Assembly (NCBI GenBank): GCA_009760855.2
Contig: WPIO01000084.1
Span: forward strand, 494,501 to 558,500
Source of the DNA: Cristatella mucedo
Taxonomy: Eukaryota > Bryozoa > Phylactolaemata > Cristatellidae
Direction: 5' to 3'
DNA length: 64,000 nt
The notes under the pieces were generated by a model that was not told where the DNA came from, searched no databases, and saw nothing but the letters and a program-made list of their open reading frames with translations. Of the stretch, positions 24,550 to 35,880 are shown one piece after another (position 1 is the first letter of the stretch; the number at the start of each line of letters is the position of its first letter). The position numbers were made by a program, and so were the translations under genes.

Positions 24550-25430
24550 TGGATGCCATTTGTAGACTCTTTAAAACTGAATCTTAAGGCTGTGCTTTTG
24601 CACAATAGAAAACATCTTCTATCTATTCCTGTAGAGCATGCTGTCAACTCGAAAGAGGCATACGATAACTTAAAGCAGCTACTGAATTCCATTGAGAACA
24701 ACCAGTACAGCTCGCACTTCTGTGATGATTTGAAAGCAGTTACCTTTTCATGGAACTGCTGTAGAAATCTACAAAATAAATGTGTTTCTTATGTGAGTGT
24801 GGTATCCAAGCGATGGGATTGTACTACTTTTAGAAGGAATGGACTCACAGATAAAATGTAGCAGTTGGAGAGAAGTAGATCCAGCACCCAGCTCTGTTTG
24901 AGTTTCGCAAAATCCTGGTACCATCCCTTCAAATTTAACTAGGTTTGATGAACTTCGTTTAAGCCATGAACCGGACTTGGCCAGCTTTCTGTTATATGCA
25001 TTGACGGTTTCCCGACTCAGCGAAGAAAATATTAAAAGAATAAATGTGTGTAGGTCGTCAGACTCAAGAGCTCTTCAAATGTGACCAGTTCAGTACCTTG
25101 CTGCTGTGTAATGCGAAATAAGCATGGAGTGCTTTTCGCCAAGTGTCTACAAACATTTCGCGGGAAAGTTGGGAAAGAAAACTACAAGTAACTAGCAAAG
25201 ACATGCTGACGAAAGATCACAAACTTGGCTGCAATATGCCTCTAAAGATCCGATTCCTTAATGGCCATTTTCATTTCTTCCCTGAAAACTGTGGTATGGT
25301 TAGGAATGAAGATGGTGAACTTTTTCGTAAAGATATCACAACAGTGAAACAATGGTACCAGGGATAATGCTCTACTAAAATGCTGGCTGACAACCTCTGG
25401 GTACTCCCTAGAAATGCAGGGGAAAAGGAG
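24550..25430 (+). pseudogene. Decayed repeat-associated ORF of unknown function
   Basis: Broken translations give KLNLKAVLLHNRKH, SIPVEHAVNSKEAYDNLKQL and CDDLKAVTFSWN in one frame (24553-24861). Then FDELRLSHEPDL and LTVSRLSEENIKRINV follow, and after another shift LGCNMPLKIRFLNGHFHFFP, ENCGMVRNEDGELFRKDI, WYQG, a stop, and KMLADNLWVLPR. From memory these blocks fit an uncharacterised protein family that is highly repeated in invertebrate genomes and usually treated as transposon-derived; its biochemical role is unknown to me. At least three frameshifts and several stops make this copy non-functional. Ends are approximate. Confidence 0.7.
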
Positions 25431-25739
25431 ATAGGGTACGTAATCTAAGAAGTAGTCTGCGACTTAACTTCTACTGATATTAACCGTTGGCCTATTATGA
25501 TTATTATGATCTGTCATAGATTGAGTAGCGAGTTATTTTAGATCACTGGCACCAACCTTTACAACGCTCCGAAATCTTCCACTTGTTTAAATTACTATTT
25601 TTCTAATAATATGATCATAATGCTAAACCAAAAGTAGGGCTCCTAATATCAATTGAAAGCTAATTAAATTTCAACGACCACTTCAGGTCAAGCAGAGTTA
25701 ATAATAAACTGCTACCCACACCTTAATTTATTGCAGAGT

Positions 25740-26240
25740 ACAATAATATTAATAATAACAATACACTTAATAAAGTGCCCTCAGAGAACGCAATTTATTT
25801 CTAGGCGCTCTATACTTGCTGCAAGGATAAACGCGATTCAATGATGAGTAATATCATGCTTGATAAACAGCATGAATAACATCGTTAGGGGTGACATGCA
25901 CAGGTTTAGCATGCAAGTTCGGTCGGTGACAGCATGCACAGTGTCAGCACTCATAGGCACACAAACGATGAATCACAGGGACCCACTAAATGCTGTCCTA
26001 AATAGGTGCGTTTTTAAGTTCTTTTAAAATGCTGTCAAGTCAGGGTATGTTTTGATGCAAGTCGGGAGTGAGTTCCGAGTTTTGTGAGCATACGAACTAA
26101 ATGTACGTTTTCTAAAGGATTCGAGGTTTGTACAAGGTCTTGGAAAACCTTTAGATTAAGAAAAGCAGGTGTTACGAAGCTAGGCCTGGTAGGGGAGTAG
26201 ATCTGAAATATAGGCTGGAACATAAGAATTAAGTAGAGTT
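25740..26240 (-). mobile_element. LINE family A 3' end in the inverted-repeat spacer
   Basis: AATAAT tail, hairpin (aaagtgccctcagagaacgcaattt), full 3' UTR and C-terminal codons back to the PAYLSD-equivalent block. It carries UTR variants (caggtttagcatgcaagttcggtcggtgac) that are shared exactly with 28871-28976. Confidence 0.9.
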
Positions 26241-26518
26241 ACAATAAAGTAGAGTTACTTCTTAAATTTGTCATATTAATTTTGTGCGCATTAAAATTGA
26301 TAAGAAATTGCTGTTATATTTCAGTACCATTTTGTAAACATTTGTTGACCAGCGATCAGATTGTTCTATTCAAAAGTAAAAGTTAAGGAAGCAGTTTATT
26401 ATAAACTCTGCTTGACCTGAATTGGTCGTTAAAATTCAATTAGATTTCAATTGATATTAGGATCCGTACTTTTTGTGTAGAATTATGATCATATCATTAA
26501 AAAATAGTAATTTAAAAA

Positions 26519-26762
26519 AGTTGAACGATTTCGGAGCGTTGTAAAGGTTGGTGCCAGTGATCTGAAATAACTTGCTACTCATTCTATGACAGATCAGACT
26601 GCAAGATTTTTCGGCTGTGTGGATGCAAAGCATTTTATAAAGTTGAACGATTTCGGAGCGTTGTAAAGGTTGGTGCCAGTGATCTGAAATAACTTGCTAC
26701 TCATTCTATGACAGATCAAACTGCAAGATTTTTCGGCTGTGTGGATGCAAAGCATTTTATAA
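26519..26762. repeat. 122-bp direct tandem duplication
   Basis: Units 26519-26640 and 26641-26762 both begin agttgaacgatttcgg and end gcattttataa; they differ at only one position that I see. Confidence 0.95.
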
Positions 26763-26846
26763 AGTGGAATCATTTTTTATCCTTTAAAATATACTTTACT
26801 ATTATAGCAAACTACAGGTTAACATGCTAGCACTATTATGTTACAG

Positions 26847-27041
26847 GATCCTCATTATAAAAATTCATTATCTGAGATAACGAGTGAGCTCATTGAGCAT
26901 CTTAATCAGCAAAAGTTACAGCAGTTTAAATTTGTCTATGATGATACTGCAATTGATCGTGACATGTTTTATTGTGTAATCAGATACTGTTCTTACTCAA
27001 TTTTTTCTACAGCTAATAAACAAATGTGGATTGAAGTATAA
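26847..27041 (+). other. Open segment after a splice acceptor, unrecognised
   Basis: After ttacag at 26841-26846, an open frame starts DPHYKNSLSEITSELIEHL and continues hydrophilic (QQFKFVYDDTAIDRDMFYC) to a stop at 27039. Composition is protein-like, but I recognise no family and have no partner exon. Could be a decayed exon or chance. Confidence 0.2.
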
Positions 27042-27772
27042 ATATAATGTGTTCCGTGCTTTCGTTTAGGTCAGTTGCTTCCAAAAACTGAGGGCTTTCG
27101 TATGCGGGCAATTGATTCAGCTGCAAGAAGTTTCCTGCAACAGAACCAGCAAACTTGTCTTCAGCAACCGGTGTACCTTTGAGAAGACATACATTGAGAC
27201 GACAAAACTCCACAGACTTTTTAACTCACTCCTTTCCTACTGATGCAAAAAAGAATTGCTATCATCATATGCAACGTTAGCAGTTAATTTTGGTACAACT
27301 CAGTTCATATTTTGTCATTGCTATTGCATAATTATTCTAATACATGTAAAATTGAAAGTTTTTTCAGCCAAGTTGGCAGCTATTGCCACCCTTTCTCCAT
27401 TTTAAGTTATATTTTTGCGGATGATCAGCGTGGCCACATTGGCCCCGAAAACACTTGGTGTACAACTGCTACCACTTGGGGTTCAGAACATCACCTAAGA
27501 ATTCAAGTGTTTCTTGAGCACGGTCACAATTACTCTGCTTAAGTTTATGTTATCTTATACTCCCTGATGCATTAATAAAGAGCTTTAGGCATTTCGTATA
27601 GAATCTCTTTAAATTTTCCCTTTCGCCCTTTCGAAAACAAAAACATGAAATCCCTCTTGCTCTATGTCAGTTTTATTTGAAGGATAAAGTAGTGAGCAGA
27701 CAACAAACATTAATTCCCATCAATTTAAGTACCAAGGTTGAACATGCATAATGATCTGAAGAAAGTACTTAC

Positions 27773-28012
27773 ACTTTTGGAAGGTATATTGTCGTCACGG
27801 GCTCGTTGATACAAAGCTCGCACGGAAATAAAAGCTCCTTGAAATGCACCATTAGCATGACGTATGCAAGTGAGCTTGTCATTATGGCCGTATCTATATA
27901 GTGAATCGAAGGCTTTTACATGAAATTGGCGATTTAATGGTTGATTAAAAGTCTGCTTCTGGGCTAACATGTTTTCTCTGAGCGGTAAATTCAGGTGAGA
28001 GCGTTTAGGCAT
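27773..28012 (-). CDS. Candidate coding exon of an unidentified minus-strand gene
   Basis: Starting at ATG 28012, 80 codons run to a consensus donor (AAAAGT then gtaagt at 27772) in phase 0. The product is basic and hydrophilic (MPKRSHLNLPLREN, QPLNRQFHVKAFDSLYRYGH, LTCIRHANG, VRALYQRARDDNIPSKS), with no signal peptide or membrane segment. The composition is like a real protein and unlike the surrounding AT-rich sequence. I do not recognise the family. Possible downstream pieces on the minus strand are the open stretches near 27540-27480 and 27213-27013 (EDKFAGSVAGNFLQLNQL), but neither can be joined with confidence. The start codon context is weak. Confidence 0.4.
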
Positions 28013-28870
28013 ACAAAGTTTTTTCTTTTTTTATTTATGGATCTCACACATTTGGTGAATTCCGTACAGCTGTAGGTTTTCTGAAAAAATCTTCGTAGAC
28101 ACTACTATTATTTAAAATGGTTAATATCTTAAGGAATTTCATAAGTAAAACAAAAATCCAAAATCAATTTTTGTATCATATAATAATAACACAAATGCAT
28201 AAAGAATTACTGAAAAAGCTTGATGTGTGTGCACTCCAATTCAGGGTAACCTAGAGCTTGTCATTTCATTAAATCGAGACAATTAAGGTGCGGCTGTTAG
28301 ATCATTGTCATGCCTGTGCTTTCGTTATTTTTCTGGTTTTCTACTGTGGCATCATACAAAATCTGGACCGAGCAATTCTTTTCAGTACTGCAAAACTGAG
28401 GAAATACAACTAGTAAGACGATGAGCCAAGTTTTGCAGGAGCAAAGAAATTAAATTATGGTAAACACACATTCAGCAGCACGCGTATTGTCAATGAAGAA
28501 AAAATATTAAATTACCTCAGTCAGAAGTTTAGTTGTGCAATCACTTGAATTTGCTCTGCATTTTGGATACAAGAAAAAATCAAGCAATACTTCTAAGAGT
28601 CAATCTGGAAAACCAGCATGTCACAAGCAGCATAGGCAAATACTAAGAACAAAAGCACTAAACACTAGATGAAGATATGATCGATCTAATTGAAATCACA
28701 AGCTTTAGCATCTACAAGCTCCTCCAAGCCAGATCTCATATCCGATAGTATCATTATTCAATCCATTAGTCCCACATCTCAAATATACAGAACCAGCAGC
28801 TATAGACAAATGCTGGTCTAGTTTTTTTGAAGTAATAATGAAATTAAACGGCGACGTTTTGTTTTTTTTG
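28013..28870. other. Intergenic, no recognised feature
   Basis: AT-rich; no repeat or exon assigned. Confidence 0.45.
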
Positions 28871-28976
28871 CATCGTTAGGGGTGACATGCACAGGTTTAG
28901 CATGCAAGTTCGGTCGGTGACAGCATGCACAGTGTCAGCACTCATAGGCACACAAACGATGAATCACAGGGACCCA
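28871..28976 (-). mobile_element. Isolated 106-bp LINE A 3' UTR segment
   Basis: Identical base for base to 25880-25985, including that copy's private UTR variants, but without the LINE tail or coding end on either side. It follows a T-rich run (gttttttttg). Confidence 0.93.
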
Positions 28977-29748
<772 letters not shown>

Positions 29749-30099
29749 TTAATCCAATGCAAAACAGCTTCAATTCTATCAAGAAAGCTCTACAGCATGG
29801 CACCCACTCAGTCCCTTTGGCTTTTGGAGTTCCAAATGAATATATAAAGTGAATTACACTACAGTGAGACTGCAGGATCTGCTTAACAGGCCACTTTTAA
29901 GGAGGGCATATCAGCGGTTCATCTGAAATGAGTGGAATATTGACTGAATTTGCATGTCTTTTCCATAGAACAGTAATCTTGGTCGAGTAGTTGCACTTTT
30001 GTCTGCTTTTATCTTATTACATAAACGATGAGAAAGTCAGGTGACAGTCAATCCCAGAAAGTACATCACCCATAGACACACCTGCATATATGCACAAAT

Positions 30100-30237
30100 A
30101 AATAAATAAATAAATATATATATATTGTACACTTAGTGTATATATATATATTAAATATTATATATACATACAAATATATATATATATGTATTCGAATATG
30201 ATATATATATATGTGTATATATATCATAGTTGAATAT

Positions 30238-30274
<37 letters not shown>

Positions 30275-30299
30275 CAAATATGATATATATCATATTTGA

Positions 30300-30341
<42 letters not shown>

Positions 30342-30355
30342 ATGTATGTGTGTAT
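30100..30355. repeat. AT-rich microsatellite cluster with a 28-bp perfect palindrome
   Basis: AAAT, AT and GT/TATG tracts. At 30273-30300 a perfect 28-base palindrome begins ttcaaatatgatat. A diverged relative (ttcgaatatgatat...tatcatagttgaat) lies just upstream at about 30191-30235. Confidence 0.9.
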
Positions 30356-31223
30356 CCATACAAACGTAAACTTTATATGTGTGCGTGAACACATTCGATA
30401 TAATAAGGTGAATTTATAGTTCGGGACCAATATAGAGTATTTACGGGATGAGTGGCATGACTGAAATATTTCGAAAGTTTCACTGGTTCTTGGCCAATAG
30501 ACTATGCAGAGTGACTTCCTAAAATAATACAAGTAGGCCATACATATTCTGCTAAATACTAGTCCGTTTTGCGCTTTTTCTGTTTGAAAATTTCAGATTA
30601 CTTGCATTTTTCTTTTAATTAGAGATTTATTAAAATGGTGGTTATTGTAGTTGATGTCAACTCATTATACATATTAATAATTTTGCACGACCCGTATAAT
30701 TAAGAAAATCTTAAAAGTTTGCAACAATAGTGTGGCTCAAAACAATTTAAAAAAATAAATACCTATTTGTTGACGTAAATATTTTTTTATTTTTACTTAG
30801 TAACAAACCCAGTACATTTTGTTTCGCATGATATTGCGAATATCTAGAATTGTGCAGCAACCTTTCATGGAAATCTTCTTTTAACGTTATGCCACCGTTG
30901 TGAGCCTTCGTGCTTGGCGTGCATTGGCATCAACTAGGCGAACGTGACAGTGTGTATTCTGGTGCAGCCTCGGTAACCAACATTAATAAAATTGGTTACC
31001 ATTTTGTCCAACCACGTGCACTATTGAGAAACATTTCAAGAAATAACAATCAAAATGCATGCCAATATAGGTGGATATAAAAGTTATGAGTGCAACCCTT
31101 TTAAATGTGAGTTGCTTACGAACACTATGGAAATATGGGTTCTTTAGACCACGTAGCAGAATTTATTTTGATTGACAGCTCAGTAGAGAAGGTAAATTTT
31201 AGGGAATATGTTATTTCATCTTA
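30356..31223. other. Intergenic, no recognised feature
   Basis: AT-rich; no gene or element assigned. Confidence 0.45.
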
Positions 31224-31290
31224 TAATAATAATAATAATGCACTTGATAAAGCGCCCTCAGAGAACTCAATCTCTTCCTAGGTGCCTTAC
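31224..31290 (-). mobile_element. LINE family A terminal tail only
   Basis: AAT repeats, then the antisense hairpin (gcacttgataaagcgccctc... to cctaggtgcc); cut immediately after. One of the shortest family A pieces in the window. Confidence 0.88.
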
Positions 31291-31429
31291 TTATCTGTTT
31301 CCACCAATGAAAATTAAAAAAGTTCGGTACTAAACTAAGAGCATGAATGAATCACTTCACAACAGTAAGCCATTACATGAGAAACGATCTGAGTGATGAT
31401 ATTTCATTCCAAGAAATGTAAAAAAATAT

Positions 31430-31530
31430 ATTTCATTTGAATAAAACCCCATAGGAGAATCTAATCACTATTTAGGGTCTTCAAATATACCACGAGGTTC
31501 AAACCACGACCTCGGTAATCAGATCATTTC
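31430..31530 (-). mobile_element. tRNA-derived SINE, decayed
   Basis: Antisense tail (aaaccccataggagaatctaatc), then gaggttcaaaccacgacctcgg; the A-box end is not recognisable. Confidence 0.5.
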
Positions 31531-31635
31531 ATCTTGAACTTGTTTCGGGGTTCGTAGGACATTTACCCCCGAACATTTCCCCTGAAAATGTCTTCCATGT
31601 TGATGAATGTATAACTAAGAATACAGGGAGAGAGA

Positions 31636-31680
31636 ATGACACTCACACACACACAAACACACGCACGCACGCACGCACGC
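31636..31680. repeat. (AC)n / (GCAC)n microsatellite
   Basis: ACAC repeats followed by five ACGC units. Confidence 0.95.
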
Positions 31681-31739
31681 AAAGAAGTTCATGCTCTATT
31701 AAAATAAAATCAAATAAATATAATTAGAGAAATGGATGG

Positions 31740-32041
31740 ATTGGAAGAATGGTTTCTAAGAGAGCGAACGGTTATGGCAGTTGCGGCGGCTGCGGCAGCG
31801 GCGAGCTATACAGTTTCGTTTAGCGGAAATTAGGTCCCGCTCGACGCCGCCAGGCACGCGTTCGCACCCGTCAAATCGTGTGCGCACTACGGCGTACCGC
31901 ACGTTCCTGCAAATGAACGCTAAGCCTCAGAGGTCTACTGAGTATAACTCGACCTCAAGAGATCTAGTTATGCCCGAATACTCACCAATTAAAGCGCGGA
32001 ATACGAGCGAGGGTGGATTTAGGCGGCGGAGGCGCAGGCCG
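31740..32041. other. GC-rich block of unknown nature
   Basis: GC content rises sharply, with gcggcggctgcggcagcgg and a terminal ggcggcggaggcgcaggcc. An 88-codon Arg-rich frame on + (31781-32047) looks compositional rather than coding. CpG is frequent compared with the flanks, so it may be a CpG-island-like or inserted segment. No protein match. Confidence 0.45.
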
Positions 32042-32300
32042 CCCTAAACCTTAAACACTTAGCCCTTAAACCCTAAAATCTAAACGCTAAACCATAAACG
32101 CTAAAGCCTAAACCCTAAAAATTCTCAACCCTAAATTGTAAACCCTAAACTCAAAACTCTAAACGCTAAACCCTTACCCCTTAACCCTAAGCCCGAAAAC
32201 CCTAAACCCTAAAGCTAAACCCGATATACCAAACCCTAAAAACCCTTAACCCTAAAACCCTAAGCACTAAACCCTAAAACCTAAACCCTAAACCATATAC
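32042..32300. repeat. Degenerate CCCTAAA/CCCTAA tract, telomere-like
   Basis: About 260 bases made of variants of ccctaaa (also ccttaaa, cgctaaa, ccctaaaa, aaccctaag). All are in the same orientation and none forms a long perfect array. The heptamer is the plant/algal telomere type and the hexamer the animal type; both occur here. Confidence 0.9.
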
Positions 32301-32311
32301 CTGGGAAGTGT

Positions 32312-32400
32312 TCCACCACCGGAGGGGGGAATTTCTGGGGGGATGTCCGAGGGGAAATGTCCGGGGGGGATACGTCCGGGCGGGAATATCCGTCCATCGT
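32312..32400. repeat. G-rich minisatellite
   Basis: About four or five imperfect units of roughly 15-16 bases of the form atgtccgggggga(a/t), directly after the telomere-like tract. Runs of five to seven G make G-quadruplex formation possible. Confidence 0.75.
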
Positions 32401-32649
32401 TTCGTGGGGGAGCAAGTCAAGCACATACCGCCCCAGAACGGCTAGATTTCGGAAATTGTTTAAAAGCTGCATTGAAACGTAATTATGAATCAAAAATATT
32501 AGGTCACATGTTAAGGAATGGAACGTGAGTGTCCGCAGATAAGCAACCATTTAATTTTCTATAAACTCCAGCAAAATTAACTATAGCCAATAAATAGTTG
32601 ATAATCATAGTAAAAGGTCATTTTCATTGAGCTCTAAGAAAACTTATTC

Positions 32650-33250
32650 TCTATCCAGTGACTTCACAGTTTCCTATAAATAGTTTGTACCCGAGGTTAG
32701 TGACGTGCAATGTGTCAACCCTGCGAAGTATCAAGGCAGCATGCTACAGCACAAATGAAAGTAGGCATTGCCAACTGTTAGTATGGCCTCTGGCTGGTAA
32801 TTATACACGATCACAAACAATAACCCACTCAGAGTGTACAGGAAAAAAACAAGCTCACTGGCGTGATAATAGATCTGACCGGAACCGATGCATACCTCGC
32901 AAATATTTAAAACATGGAGTTAGCCTAGGTACAAACGAATTCCAGACATTCGGCACGTACGAGCTAATATCTCGATCACTAAGTGATTTTTATAGAGTGA
33001 GAGGACCATCATAATGACTTTATGCTGTCAAGCCATTGGAACGAAAGCTCACACGAGGAGCAATCAGTTTAATGGAAGTGAAGTGACTTATAAGCCAGTA
33101 GGATGATCTTGAAATGTATGCGACGCTTAATACGGTTTTAGTAAAGGGCAAACAGGAGCAGGATGATGGTGCAGCTACACCGTTGATTACATACTAGCCG
33201 AGCTGCTGATTTTTATGTCTTTCACACACGATTAACGACAAAGGCTGAGA
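32650..33250 (-). mobile_element. LINE family A-like copy, strongly decayed
   Basis: On + strand aattccagacattcggcacgtacgagctaa...tcactaagtg corresponds to the antisense of SFGDxAFSSYxPxAWNSL, and earlier parts match the UTR. Later parts (ctagccgagctgctgatttt) match the NSAARL region. Ends are uncertain. Confidence 0.55.
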
Positions 33251-34209
33251 GTCCTAAATTAGTCATTTCAAAATGCTGCTGCCTAGAATAACCCGGAAAG
33301 CCATGAGTGCCGGTTTCGGTGGCTTTAACTTGGCTTTAAATTTTGGCTTTAAATGAACTTCTCCTTCAATACAGTCTGTGGAATAAGTTACTATCAGGAA
33401 CACACGCGTTCAGGAAAAGTGCAAAGAAAATAACATAACACCTTCCGACAGCAATTCAGACAGGATTCTCGGGTCTAGCTGTTAAAATTCAAGTAATTCT
33501 TACTTGACGTCTGTCCTGCTTTACGTTTGTAAAACTAATAAATTTAAACTCATTGTCATACCTTAATTTTGAGCTATTTTCGCGTATTACGTTCTCGATG
33601 AAATCAAGTCACTGGGTTTTTATTGGCGCCTTTCTTTAGTAGATCTTACTTAAATTAAGCGTCATGCGCTGGATATCACAAAAAACTAACATTATCGTAG
33701 AACACAGTATAGTGATTTTAAGGTTGCACTAGATTCTTAAAATAAAAAACAATGAAACAGCTACATATCTGAATTACTGAAATGAATAAATGTACGTTTT
33801 AAGCTTGGATTTTGTCATTGCTTTCAGAGGAAACTAATGGAGTACATATATAAACGAATAAATGTAATCTATTACGTAAGATTGATCTGCTAGCTTCTTG
33901 AAATTTAACTATGTATACATTTTGCTAAGCACTGTGCTTTGCACGCAGTTACATTGAGTTCCTGCATTGTTGCCTGTTTGTCCACGATCCAATGTGTCTA
34001 GCATCAATGATCGGATGAAGGGCATATAAAGTACGGTAAACTTCTTACTTGAAGCATTTAAGAGGTAAAGTCGGGCTTTATGTCTGATAGGGTTTACTGC
34101 CTACGAGTAGGTTATGTCCTTAATGCTTAGCTTCCACTGCAGTATGCACATATCTGCTTCGGATGTATGTCTAAATGTATACATATATTTTCATGTAGTC
34201 TGACGTGCG
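33251..34209. other. Intergenic, no recognised feature
   Basis: AT-rich; nothing assigned. Confidence 0.45.
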
Positions 34210-35112
34210 TAAGCGCCACACCCGGCTCCCCTGCTGCCTCTCTCTGGCCGGTCCTGAAGTTACAGCTGTGTCCACCGACCCTGGTGGCATGAAGCACTAG
34301 GTCGCGCTGAGAGTAGTTACAAGGAAGCTTCAGGAGTTCGCCGCTTTGGATGCTTTGGAAGCCGTGCTTGAGCGGCCCAGCCTGCACAGGGAAGGGTCAG
34401 CCGTTGCCTGGCCACGTACAGATTCGTTACCCACAGTCGCTCCAGGCCATGGATCTTGGCTGCCGTTCTGCTCCTGGTGGTTAGTCCAGCCAACTCGCCT
34501 GGACGTGCTGCCGTTGGCTGCTGCTAGGACTCAGGCATTCCCCGGGAAGGTAACCAGCTGTCACCATCGCCACACGGAGGCAGAGACCGTTTGCTAAGTC
34601 CTGTGCCACTGCCGGCCGATGCTGCATACGATCGCGGTAAAACACAATGTGGGTCTAGGTGGCCTAACCGGAGCTCTTCCGGCCACAGCCCTCACCCGTT
34701 GGCATGCCATGCACTCCTGCTTGGCAGCTCTCCGGCTCTCAAGGCGGACCTGGTCATACACAACGGCATCAATATGATAATAGTTGATGTAACCATGCCG
34801 TTCGACGGCAACGAGGATGCTTTGATGGCGACGTCCCGAAACAAGACCGATTAGTATGCAGCTATTGCCCGATCTTTCCTGGCTGCTGGCAGCTGGTCGG
34901 CAGTGATGTGGGCCTTAGTGGTCGGTGCTCTCGGCTGCAGGTGGCCAAACAATTGCCTGGTGGACCTCGGTATCCCAAGTGCAGAGAGAGGGGCATTGAG
35001 GCGGCTCTGCCCCCCTGAAGCTATTACCAGCTCGGAAGCCGTGGGCTTCCTGTTCCTGAACTGGAAGGCCAAGGTACCACCGACGACCCCGGCTGGACGG
35101 GCATCCCCTGCT
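34210..35112 (+). mobile_element. R2-type LINE fragment: zinc knuckle and restriction-like endonuclease
   Basis: A block with clearly higher GC than its flanks encodes the C-terminal end of an R2-superfamily LINE protein. In order: SCHHRHTEAETVC, a stop, VLCHC...HTIAVKHN (the CCHC-like knuckle, about 34555-34650); then after a frameshift KADLVIHNGINMIIVDVTMP and FDGNEDALMATSRNK (the K/P-D...D-V-T endonuclease core, about 34740-34850); an in-frame TAG at 34852-34854; then YAAIARSFLAAGSW and ALVVGALGCRWPNN...LGI. The core nuclease cuts the target site in such elements. The reverse transcriptase is absent. The right end meets an AT microsatellite. The copy is inactive: at least two stops and one frameshift. 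Family assignment is from memory of the RLE motif. Confidence 0.72.
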
Positions 35113-35137
35113 AATGAATATATGCAAAGTAAACATT

Positions 35138-35260
35138 TTATTAATATATATATATATATATTTATTTAATCTCATATATATTTAGTATAATATGATATAT
35201 TGTAATGTGTATAAATGTATATGTATGTGCTAGTAAATATATGTATATATGCATACATTT
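35138..35260. repeat. AT-rich simple sequence
   Basis: (AT)n with TATG interruptions directly after the R2-type fragment; may be that element's tail or an adjacent microsatellite. Confidence 0.8.
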
Positions 35261-35734
35261 ATAATGTAAACATAATGGCTCTATGTCAGAGAAATTTTTA
35301 AAGACCGATATTTCTCTGTAATATTTTTTCTAAATTACTTTAAAGTCTGTATGCACATTTTTCTTCTTGATACATGGAGGACGGCCACGGCACGATCAGC
35401 TTCAATGTATTATATTTCTCTCGACAGTATTGTTTACTTTAGTCTAAACAATTTCTCTGGTTTGCCTACGTACATAAAACACGAGAATTGATAAGTACCC
35501 TTCAAGCTAGTTAGTTCTATGGGCCGAGATGCATGTAGTGACACTTACAACTACGTCAATATACGGGTTTAGTGCATATCTGATGTCTGGATTGATTTAA
35601 ATCCTTATTTACAATGCGACAAAGAGCGTTGAAGGCTTGTATCTTTATTGAGCAGGCAATATAGAATAGATTTGGATAGGACTACTACTTACGACAACAT
35701 TCATATCGCGCCATGCTGATTTTGCACAGTGTTA
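35261..35734. other. Intergenic, no recognised feature
   Basis: AT-rich; no assignment. Confidence 0.4.
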
Positions 35735-35880
35735 AACGTTGCTCGCCTTGACTAACATCAAGGTGAATGGGTTTCATACCACGGTCATGGGCTCGAGCCC
35801 CATGGCATATGCGACGTTCCTGAAAAAAGATTAAACTCTCTTAGAGCGCTCTATGAATTATTTATTTATTTATTCAGTAA
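35735..35880 (+). mobile_element. tRNA-derived SINE, head diverged
   Basis: The B-box region (catgggctcgagccccatgg) and tail (aaaagattaaactctcttagagcgctctatgaatt) are clear; the A-box part is barely recognisable (aggtgaatgggtttca). An ATTT repeat follows. Confidence 0.75.

Larger units (their letters stand above)
25500..26762. repeat. Inverted repeat pair around a LINE A fragment
   Basis: About 210 bases at 25500-25720 (ctgtcatagattgagtagcg... to cttgacct-complement) recur inverted at about 26385-26606, roughly 85-90% identical by eye. The spacer of about 660 bases is largely the LINE A fragment 25740-26240. The right arm's outer part was then duplicated in tandem. It could be a foldback/MITE-like element or an inverted duplication. 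Confidence 0.85.

Noticed and set aside
31636-31680. CRISPR-like short repeats
   Set aside because: Simple AC/ACGC microsatellite without spacers in a eukaryotic locus.
31781-32047. 88-codon Arg-rich open frame in the GC-rich block
   Set aside because: Composition follows the local GC bias; no domain, no splice context.
32343-32524. Alternative first exon for gene 2 (ends at gtgagt with two leftover bases; contains ESKILG, reminiscent of CD20's N-terminus)
   Set aside because: Its N-terminal half is translated from the G-rich minisatellite and it lies 8 kb upstream of TM1. The 37398-37480 exon has a better donor, a cleaner start and the same phase.
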